A DNA stretch of 64,000 nucleotides from NCBI GenBank assembly GCA_947623455.1, contig OX392530.1:36177405-36241404 (forward strand), given 5' to 3'. Positions 48,701 to 60,700 of the stretch are shown piece after piece. Made by a program: the position numbers and the translations under genes. Source of the stretch: Mimachlamys varia (Eukaryota; Mollusca; Bivalvia; Pectinida; Pectinidae). Under the pieces are notes generated by a model. The model ran no database searches, was not told where the DNA came from, and saw only the letters and a program-made list of their open reading frames with translations. The first letter of the stretch is position 1. Every line of letters starts with the position of its first letter.

Positions 48701-51700
48701 CTCTTCTATCAAGGGGGATAACTCTCACATCCTTCTGCCATTCACACAGTACATAACTCCTCTACAAGTGTACCCCCATCACTAGGGTTACCAATGATAT
48801 TACCCTTGTCATGTACAATGTGCACTTTTCATGTTTTTCATTCTGTTCACATCAAAACTTACTATTCATCATGCAAGTTCATAGACCTGATAGTATTAGC
48901 AATGTTTTGCAATGTATATATCAAATGTTCCGTAGTTTTCACATTCTATATTCAATGAAAACTTACTTGAGAATTTGATGTGTCATTATACCTTTTAAGT
49001 ATGCAGTTGCTATAACTGCTAGGTAGTAAAAATTTGACCAAAATTTACAAACAATTATAGCTAGTGGAATGTAGTTACAGATAGCAGAATGATAGGTGTC
49101 GTTAGTCGTATGATAGTAATTAAAGATGGGAAAACCAACAGTTCTATGTTTCAAACAGCTGTAATCTTTATGAATGGATACCTTACATGTGTAATGAACA
49201 TAATATGTAGAAATATAGGCTCCTCAAGTCAAAGTTATAGTAACTGTTGTAATAAACAAAACAAAAAACAAAAAAACAGTGTTATTTTGGAATTAAAGTT
49301 ATATTGAGCAGATTAACAGGCATTGCTAGTTGTTATGGTCAGCAGCAGTTGTCATTAATGTTAATATGGCAGTTATATTAAGTGGAATGGCAGCTTAGTA
49401 GTTAGAGTTAGAGAGGTTACACAACGAGTGGTTGTTGGATATGGAATTTATTTCACTCGAGTTAATTATTTTTTAAAAGTTACAAAAGACACGAGCTTTA
49501 GCGAGTGTCTTTTGTAACTTTTAAAAAATAATTAACTTGAGTGAAATAAATTCCATATCCAATAACCACGAGTCATGTGACCTGTTTCTACCACAATGAT
49601 ATTTAGTCGGCAGTTGCAGTGTTGTTTTCTGGGGTGAATCGCGGATTTGCGAGAAATCACATTATCTCGAATACATTCCCGCCAAGTTGTGACGACGTCA
49701 ACAATCGATGACGTGGTCAACAATCCCCATTTCCGGTCAAAGTTCAACTTCTCAACCAATCAAAAGTCCGAAGGTCATATTCCACTAGTGGTATATAACA
49801 TATATTTATCCAACAGTAAGCACGTTTATACAATGGTCTGAGAGTGGAATAACACACGATATTGTGGTAGAAATGTAATATAGTTATTTGAATGACAGGT
49901 ATAGTTAATTAAGTGATGGGTTATAGTTAGTGGAATGGCAGGTATAGTTAGTAAAGTAATGGGTTATAGTTAGTGGAATGGCAGATGTAGTTAGTAAAGT
50001 GAGAGGTTACAGTTAGTGGAATGGCAGGTATAGTTAGTAAAGTGAGGGGTTACAGTCAGTGGAATGGCAGGTATAGTTAGTAAAGTGAGGGATTACAGTC
50101 CGTGGAATGGCAGGTATAGTTAGTAAAGTGATGGGTTATAGTTAGTGGAATGGCAGGTATTGTTAGTAAAGTGAGGGGTTATAGTTAGTGGAATGGCAGG
50201 TATAGTTAGTAAAGTGAGGGGTTACAGTCAGTGGAATGGCAGGTATAGTTAGTAAAGTGAGGGGTTACAGTCAGTGGAATGGCAGGTATAGTTAGTAAAG
50301 TGAGGGATTACAGTCAGTGGAATGGCAGGTATAGTTAGTAAAGTGATGGGTTATAGTTAGTGGAATGGCAGGTATAGTTAGTAAAGTAAAGGATTACAGT
50401 CAGTGGAATGACAGGTATAGTTAGTAAAGTGAGGGATATAGTTAGTGGAATAACAGCTTTAGTAAGCAGAGTGAGGGGTTAAAATTAGTGGAATAACAGC
50501 TTTAGTAAGCAAAGTGAGGGGTAAAGTTAGTGTCATGACTAGTTTTAGTTAGTAGCACGAGGGGTACAGTTAGTGGAATGACAAGTTTTAGTAAGTAGCA
50601 CGAGGGGTACAGTTAAAGGAATGACAAGTTTTAGTAAGTAGCACGAGGGGTACAGTTAGTGGAATGACAAGTTTTAATAAGTAGCACGAGGGGTACAGTT
50701 AGTGGAATGACAAGTTTTAGTAAGTAGCACGAGGGGTACAGTTAGTGGAATGACAAGTTTTAGTAAGTAGCACGAGGGGTTCAGTTAGTGGAATGACAAG
50801 TTTTAGTAAGTAGCACGAGGGGTACAGTTAGTGGAATGACAAGTTTTAATAAGTAGCACGAGGGGTACAGTTAGTGGAATGACAAGTTTTAGTAAGTAGC
50901 ACGAGGGGTACAGTTAGTGGAATGACAAGTTTTAGTAAGTAGCACGAGGGGTACAGTTAGTGGAATGACAAGTTTTAGTAAGTAGCACGAGGGGTACAGT
51001 TAGTGGAATGACAAGTTTTAGTAAGTAGCACGAGGGGTACAGTTAAAGGAATGACAAGTTTTAGTAAGTAGCACGAGGGGTACAGTTAGTGGAATGACAA
51101 GTTTTAGTAAGTAGCACGAGGGGTACAGTTAGTGGAATGACAAGTTTTAGTAAGTAGCACGAGGGGTACAGTTAGTGGAATGACAAGTTTTAGTAAGTAG
51201 CACGAGGGGTACAGTTAGTGGAATGACAAGTTTTAGTAAGTAGCACGAGGGGTACAGTTAGTGGAATGACAAGTTTTAGTAAGTAGCACGAGGGGTTCAG
51301 TTAGTGGAATGACAAGTTTTAGTAAGTAGCACGAGGGGTACAGTTAGTGGAATGACAAGTTTTAGTAAGTAGCACGAGGGATACAGTTAGTGGAATGACA
51401 AGTTTTAGTAAGTAGCACGAGGGGTACAGTTAGTGGAATGACAAGTTTTAGTAGCATGAGGCTTAAAATAGTGAAATGACAAGTTTTAGTTAGTAGCGTG
51501 AGAGTATAGATAGTTGAATGACATAATTTAGTTACCAGTGTAGGAGACTGCATGCTATGTTTATGAGTGGCTTTACAAAAGCTACATTATCTTGTCAAGG
51601 CCTCTGTATCAGAGGTGTTCCCTTTATGCTTGTAAAAAGTGTTTATAAGAGCTCTTGACATTTTTCTTTTCAAATCAGCTTCTGTTATTGATAGTGTCCA

Positions 51701-54700
51701 ACCAGCTTCTGTCATTGATAGTGTCCAACCAGCTTCTGATATTGATAGTGTCCAACCAGCTTCTGATATTGATAGTATCCAATCAGCTTCTGATATAGAT
51801 AGTGTCCAATCAGCTTCTGGTATAGATAGTATCCAATCAGCTTCAATTATTGCTAGTATCCAATCAGCTTCAGTTATTGCTAGTATCCAATCAGCTTCTG
51901 GTATAGATAGTATCCAATCAGCTTCTGTTATTGCTAGTATTCAATCAGCTTCTGTTATTGATAGTGTCCAATCAGCTTCTGTCATTGATAGTATCCATTC
52001 AGCTTCTGTCATTGAAAGTGTCCAATCAGCTTCTGTTATTGATAGTATCCAATCTTTAATTCCTATGTCACATTTCCTCGATTGATGTTTTTATATATTA
52101 CAAGGATGTATTACCAATCTGTCAACTTCATTTCAGTTAAGTGATCATGTTACGATAGAGAATCATATTGCTCAACATGTATATTCTATCTTCAAGAAGA
52201 AATAATGCACAATAAATTAAACTGGAAAATAACTGTCTGAGTCCTGTATACAGTAGGGTATATATATGGTGGGACTCTCTTTGCCTTTCTTCACAACCTT
52301 TCCCAACATTTCCATTTTCATCTCATTTTGAGACTTTTCCATTTCTGTGAGCCAAACCATTGATGATACCCCAGTCTCTGATAAACAACCTTCCCCTTCA
52401 CTTTACATAGCTTGTTTTAATTATAGTTGTCTGCCCTGTAGACTAAGGTGTGGTGGCAGTAGAATAGAGTTATTCATTGTTTTTCAGCCAACAGAACACA
52501 GTTGGCCTACCTGGTACTTGAATTGAGAAATATGAAAGTGATGATTTAAAAAAAAAAGTAAAAAAAAAAGTAACAAAAATTAAATCCCGATATTTGAAAG
52601 TTGATTGCAAGATAAGTTAATTTGTTGGAAGATTTACCTAATATTAATCATTGTGTTTTATTTGATCTAATACTTTGTAAAATAGTTTTGTTTCCTCTAA
52701 CATGTTGTAATATTGTTGGTAGTACTAACGTTTCTTTAATCTTTACTCGTAGAACATACTGAATAACTAGTTATAAAAAGGACACACTCCTTGTCAACAT
52801 GATGAATAGTTTAAGTCATGTAACCTTCTGATACAGTTTCCTATCTCATTGAACTGGGCAAAATTTAGCTTGTCATGATTTAAAAGATGTTGGCTTTTAA
52901 ATTTTGTAATTGGTTGTCTTTGCAACAGCCTGAGGGTGAAATAACTTTTGAAAACTAGCCACACCTTCAATAATTCATCAGGAAACATTACAGGACTAAC
53001 CATTATTTTGGTTCGTTACATTCTTTAATATAGCCAATAGATTTGGAGTTGTACATTGCTGAAAGTGGTCGCTAAATCATCACCATAAAAATATGTTTAA
53101 AACACAGAACAAATATTGAAAGAATTTCATTTGAATTTTAGTTCATATAATACATTTCTGCAAAAGATTTAAGACAAATTCATTGATAGGTTTATAATTT
53201 GATAGGGATTATGGTGCAAGTTAATTGATAATTATAAGAAGGTATAGGGGGACAAGGCATCAGGGCATTGAACGTTTTGTTAAAGAATAAGATACAGGGC
53301 GTAAATTCATGGATAGTTTTATGAGTAGATTCATGGGAACAGAGCACAAGTTCATTGATGATTTCAGAAGTAGATAGGGTACAAAGTGTTGATGGATTGA
53401 AGTTCATTGATAGGAAATAGGGTATAGGCCATATAAGTTATTGATAAATTTATAATTATGTAGATAGGGTACAGGGCATGAAGTTCATTGATAAATTTAT
53501 AATTATGTACATGTAGATAGGTCATAGGGCATAAGTTCATTTAAATTTATAATTATGTAGATAGGATAAAAAGCATAAGTTGATTGATAAATTTATAATT
53601 ATGTAGATAGGGTACAGGGCATGAAGTTCATTGATAACTTTATAATTATATAGATAGGGTACAAAGCATAAATTGATTAATGATTCCAGAAGGAAATGAC
53701 GACCTTGACAGTACCACTGTCCCTGAGACGTCCTACTCCAGCAGTGAGGATGAGGACTTCTTTGATGCGGAAGACTTCAAGGCGACTCCCAAAACAAGTC
53801 CAGAGTGAGTTAAGGCTGAGCCACTAAAAATGATAACCCTTCATGCTCATTCAAGTCTTAAGTTTCTTGCGCTATTAATATATTCTCAGCCCCCTTCCTC
53901 AGGAACACATATTTTATAATCTTAGGAAGTCATTGGAGTAAAACTTTGGTAAATCCCTTGATGAATATTGAATGTCAATACATGGATGTAACTGAATTTA
54001 AGATTTATACAGCCATTTGTCTGTCTGCCACCTGAAAAGTAACTCGGAGTTCTGCCTCGTTTGGCTTTTTTCAATGCAGACTTTTCATTTTTGGTAAAAG
54101 ATCATGGTTGTCCTTGATACTGAGGTAGTAATTAGCAGAGGAAGTTATAACTTTCAGAACTTTCCTGTAGACTGATATGAACAGTAAATACTAGACTAAA
54201 TTAAATGCAACACAAAATCTGTAAAGATATATAAAATGAACCTGCAATAACTTCTGCCGTCAGGTGAATCAGCATTAACAGTGTATAACTTGGCATAATG
54301 GGCCTGTATTCATGATCAGGCATGAATTTGTGCTTCAATCAACTTTCTTATGACTCAACTTAAATTATGAATTATGTAAGACAATCAAATAGACAAATGT
54401 AATCATCGAACTTAGTTTTTGGCTTTAAGTCTGTTTTCTTCATGTCACTTTGATAAATGGGTAGATGGAGGGGGGCATATTGTCTCATCTTGTCCCTTTC
54501 CTCTCAAATGTTAACATTCAACAGCTTCTATTTTTGCCATATTTTCATCAAACTTTATACAAATGTCATCTACAAGATAGTATAACTCGGAACATTAAGG
54601 CCAAGGTCACGGTTGCTATAGAAAATCAAATGCGACAGAAGGGCATTCGTCTCATTTATATTTTTTCTAGTTTTCCAAATAATTGCAAAAAAAAAGATAA

Positions 54701-57700
54701 ACAGATTTTTTTGTTGATACTTAAACAAACCAAAACATTTCACTTGAGCACATAGTTCATGCTTGAGCATGAGAATAGTTTCATGAATATGAGCCCAGGT
54801 TTTTGATATTTACAATTCTGCTGCCCATGAATGAAATAAAGTAATTAATATAAACATGCCAATGTCACTTCAGTAAATCTTCATCATCGTCCCTGGTGAC
54901 AACACCGAGCCCAGAGGGTGAGGAGGAAGAGAAGAGGGACCCCCCACAGATCATCGCCTCCGAGGATGACTATTTCGACGGTGAGCTTATAGACACATTT
55001 TAACAACCTAACAATCATTTTCTCGTTCTTCTACTTAAGTTTTGATCAATATTTTGAGGACTTCTTTGTCTGCTTTCTTTGATGTATGTACTTGTCAAGG
55101 TCACAACAAAAGGTCAAAGGTCATATGATTTGTAAAATTTAAATATAATTTGTATACATATGTTAAGTGTACTTAGTTTGGTTCTCTCAGATTTTAGCGC
55201 ATAACCAAATTTTAAACAGTAAAGTGCAACAATGAAACTGCACACTCACAATACCTGTTGTAGAAAGCAATGTACAGAATCTGTAAGCAGTGTAATTATA
55301 CTTTAGCGAATGTGTTCAGCGCGACAATTGCTAAAAAACACGCTAAAATATTTTCCTGTACAGTTGTTATTTTGTTTGAATATTATCAAAGACGTTTTCT
55401 ATTCTTTACATTACATTACATTTATCTTTCTTTTCTTTTCAGAACTGTATGATGAACGAGATACAGAGGATCGTAAGTTTGTTTATCACCTGTACCGTAG
55501 TTACCTGTATAAATATTGAAGTATCACCAGCTTATAAACCATGTACAGTTGATAGAGGAATATATTTAATCATCAATATGATTTGGTCAGGTATTTTTTA
55601 CAAAAGAAACTATTTGTGCAGAAAAATATTAGAGTTGTATATTACTTAATTTTCAGTACTTATGTATAAATGAGTCATATTACATATCTAACAAGTTTAC
55701 TATATAATGAAGGGATGCTAGGGTCAAACTTTGGTTTCAGGGAGAATGTATACATGTACATGTGATCGTAACATTTTCAGTGGGCTCCCTGGAGAAGCAT
55801 GGTAGTATAATAGCTCACCTGTTATCACAAGTAAGAATCGGGATGGATCTTACCAAGGTCGTGTTACCGACCTTCATCCTGGAGAGACGGTCACTACTTG
55901 AGATGTACGCCGACTTCTTCGCTCACCCAGATCTTTTTATCAAGTATGTACTTAATTCAAATCTGGTCATATTTTCAATATTAAAAATTAGTTCTTTTAA
56001 GTCATAGAATATACCACTTCAAGAACTGCACAAAATTAAAAAAAAAAATGTTATAAAACAAGAATCCTTTTGTTTCTTGTTTTATAAGCAAACAATACAA
56101 AGTAATCATTATAAATGACAGACTTATTACCAATACTGTGTATATTTAAAGTGTCATTTGGTTGTACAGTACCTGGTTGTATTTACATTTTCCTCTCTGC
56201 CATCCTTCTGCAGAACAGCTGTTTAATATCAGTTGTGTATAGGCAGTGAGCTAGCACATGTACTTTGATCATCAATATAGCTGTCAAACTTGTTAAAGGA
56301 AGTTTTATATATCAATGCATAACTCGTAAAAAAATGATAATGTATTTAATAAGTTACTGCCATTTCTAATTGGCTCACAAACATATTTTGGGCTATTAAT
56401 TCTGTTCTGTTGCTCAGATTTTGTACTTACTTGTATTTGTTTGTATCAAAATGTTGCATGACAGAAAACATATGCTTGTGTGTATCTAAAATTAAGTCGA
56501 ATTTGGAGAGAAAAATTAAGTCAGAAATGATGTACTGTACATGTATTAATTGTTCCTAAAGACTCAAATATAGACATGTTATACTCTGATACTTCCTAAC
56601 ATCTAATGTTACTAGAATTCCCGACATGGAAACCCCTGGGGAGAGAATGATACAGTTGGTCCGCTGGTATTTATCAGCCTTTCACGCTGGCCGCAACAGT
56701 GACGTGGCCAAGAAACCGTACAACCCTATTCTGGGGGAGACATTTCTGTGTCACTGGAACATGCCAGACTGGCCCAAAACTACGGTAGTTATTTGTGAGA
56801 TATATAGAGGAAAAGTCAGTCAAAAACTACGGTAGTTATTTGTGAGATATATAGATGGAAAGTCTGTCAAAATGGCCTTGTTTTGTTCTACAAGACAATG
56901 TAGCCCACAAAGCTATAAACGTTTCACTGTGATTCAGATGATTCCACTTAATATCACCCCTGTTAATATCACTTTCCTCTTTATATCATGTGTTCCCCAA
57001 ACACCATTTTCCACTCTATATAATCTATGAAATTTGATTTGGTTAATATAATGAATGTTTCATAGTATCATGTTTTTTTTAACCAATCATATAAAATATC
57101 AAGAAAATGATGTCATTTTCATTGATTTCAGATACAACTTGTACAAAATTTTGCATAAAAATAACAAAAGAATATGAGTTTTAATGAAATAATGTTGTCT
57201 GTAGATTGAAACATCTCCATATGTACATTGAATAACTTACATTTAGTTATGGAGATTGGGAACACTAGATTTAGTGGAAAAACATGTTTGTCTTAATGTC
57301 ACATACCTGTAATTATCATGTTCTACATACATCATGTAGATAAATTATCTATTATCAGGTTTTGTCTGACAAATGCAACATGATATAAAGAGGAATGCAC
57401 CGTATTTTGTTTACCTCAGCTTTGTCACTTTGTTTGCAGTCTTAATGTGAAATTATTCTGGTTACAATTTTGACCTGACAACTATATTCTGTATAAATTT
57501 AGTGGTGTGAATTCCAAAGGTCTATAGAGTCAGTAATTAATGGCAAATAATCACAAGGACATGAGCACTTGTACTGATATACTCTTTATTCCACATCTCA
57601 CAACATACTGCTTTTGTTATGTTTACAGGACTTAGCGGACGATGGTCCAGTACCTTGGTCATCTAAAGAAAACTTAGCATTCATATCAGAACAGGTGTCC

Positions 57701-60700
57701 CATCACCCGCCCAGTAAGTACAGCATCGTTTGTGTTTCATATTGTATCCAACTTTCTTGTGGATTATATCATAAAGGTTTTATTTACCTGTATTGCAATA
57801 CAATAACACTACAATGTACATTAATTATCTATAAATTAATTTTTATCAAACTTTAAAATCAAGAGATTTGATATTTCAAATCCTTTAGTAAAGGTGTGGA
57901 CCAGTGTGCTGTCATATCCAAAGTACTAGAAAATAAACCAAAACTTATTCCAATAGTATTTACTATGAATGGAGGTTTATAACAACACTTTTACATCTGC
58001 TGGGCTGTATAATGATAGATAATGGATCAATAATGATAGAAAGCTTATACCTGTATTCAAACATGCAAAATATTAACACAACTGATGACCATATGGTTAG
58101 GTGGATAATGAAATAGCACTTTAAAAAATAAATGATCATTTTTTTTAGGGAAAAAATAATGTTGTCTTTGTTTTTTTTTCATCAGTTTCAGCATTCTATG
58201 CAGAACATTACAACAAACGGATTTCATTGGATGGATACATTTGGACAAAGTCCAAGTTTCTCGGGCTGTCCATTGGTGTTCACATGATTGGACAGGCAGT
58301 TGTCTCCCTTATAGACCATGACGAGGAGTATGTGATTACCTTCCCTAATGGATACGGCAGGTAAATGTGGTATGACATCACGGTGACCACCTCTGTGTGT
58401 TAACAGGTAATCTGTTAGGAAAAGATAGGTAAATAACACAGAAACACAAATGACAAAAAAGGAAGTTTTGAACTCATGCCTTGTCCGTGCCTTAAACACA
58501 CTTCTAAGGCACCAAATCGCCTGCAGCCGCTACCACTGCACAAACTCGACATCCCCATGAAAAGGATTTTTCAGTGTCGCAGTGATAGACGGTCCGGTAT
58601 CCTGACATAATACTCTTTTCCTGTCAATGAAAGGCTGTTAAGAATTAATAGAAAGTTACCTGTCATATAATTTAAAGACACACAAAACAAATAATATTTT
58701 ACCTGTCATTAATTCATTAACAGATAAAAATAATGGTATTTCACCTGTCACTGAAAACGGGTAAAACTGCATACATTTACTTGTTATTGAAAGGCAGGTA
58801 CAGCTAATGACATCTTGTCTGTCTTTAAAAGACAGATATAATTGATTTCTTTTCATCTGGTGTTGAAATGTTAGTACTTGAAAGACTAAAAACATTTTAC
58901 CGACACTTTAAACCAGATAAATTTATCAGCTATTAACTTTCAAATTGATAGTAAGTAAGAATTTTGGTAAACATTGAGTGATTTTACTGTAAAGCTGTGA
59001 CACTGTATACTATGTTTCAGTAATACTAATAGCCAATGGTATGAATGTCTGACAAAGAGGAACAACTCTGAGTTCACATTAAGATACACGTATATATTAT
59101 AATATGTTGTAGGTCCATCCTCACAGTGCCCTGGGTGGAGCTAGGAGGGAAAGTGGCAATTTCCTGTGCCAAAACAGGATACTCGGCCAATGTAGATTTC
59201 CATACTAAGGTTTGTTTTCGCATATTAATTTAATCCTATAGTATTCTGGATAAATTTCGCTGCAGTTTATTTTTATTAATTTTGCCATCCTCAATTAGAG
59301 CAAATATAGGTAACAACAACATACAGTAAAAAGTAACTTTCAGTGAAGTTATTTTCAGTGTCAGTAGAGTCCAGGCTATTCAGCTTTCCAAAGAAAATAC
59401 ACAATTTAATAGAGCAAATTAGAAAAGTTAATTTGTGCTTAAACTTTTCTTTTCTGTTTATCCTCCCTGCAGTATGCCATCTTTTTAGATATTCTAGAAA
59501 CTTAATAAACTGAGGATTGGTCTGATGAAAGTAAATTTGCAATTGATCGGGGGAAAAATGACGAGGGAAAAAAGGGAATAGTAAAAAACAGATTAAGTTT
59601 GCCTGAAAGAGTGTTCACTGAAAATGTCTGTTATAAGCTTCTGTAAGACAAAAGGTACATCCATGAATTTTACAAAACCATTCTGTCAGTAAATTCAAAC
59701 TACAAGGCAAATCCTTTCACAAATGAAGAAGAAAAGCTTTTGGATAAAGTAAGTAAAGTTTGCAGGATTATTGGTTAGAAAATCCAGAACTGAAGGTTAA
59801 TAATTTTTACAGTACATGCTATGTATAATATATGGTTGTCTTTGTACAGCCATTCTATGGAGGCAAGAAACACCAGATCTCGGGGCACATTTACTCACCG
59901 ACGGACAAGAAGAATGCAATCGTGACAATTGATGGAGAATGGAATGGAGTCATGTATGCCAAATATAGCTCTGGGGTAAGATAGATATAGCTCTGGGGTA
60001 AGATAGATATAGCTCTGGGGTAAGATAGATATAGCTCTAGGGTAAGATAAATATAGCTCTGGGGTAAGATAGATATAGCTCTGGGGTAAGATAGATATAG
60101 CTCTGGGATAAGATAGATATAGCTCTGAGTAAGATAGATATAGCTCTGGGGTAAGATAGATATAGCTCTAGGGTAAGATGGATATAGCTCTGGGGTAAGA
60201 TAAATATAGCTCTGGGGTAAGATAGATATAGATCTGGGGTAAGATAGATATAGCTCTAGGGTAAGATAGATATAGCTCTGGGGTAAGATAGATATAGCTC
60301 TGGGATAAGATAGATATAGCTCTGAGTAAGATAGATATAGCTCTGGGGTAAGATAGATATAGCTCTAGGGTAAGATGGATATAGCTCTGGGGTAAGATAA
60401 ATATAGCTCTGGGGTTAGATAGATATAGCTCTGGGGTAAGATAGATATAGCTCTAGGGTAAGATAGATATAGCTCTGGGGTAAGATAGATATAGCTCTGG
60501 GATAAGATAGATATAGCTCTGAGTAAGATAGATATAGCTCTGGGGTAAGATAGATATAGCTCTAGGGTAAGATGGATATAGCTCTGGGGTAAGATAAATA
60601 TAGCTCTGGGGTTAGATAGATATAGCTCTGGGGTAAGATAGATATAGCTCTAGGGTAAGATAGATATAGCTCTGAGTAAGATAGATATAGCTCTGGGGTA

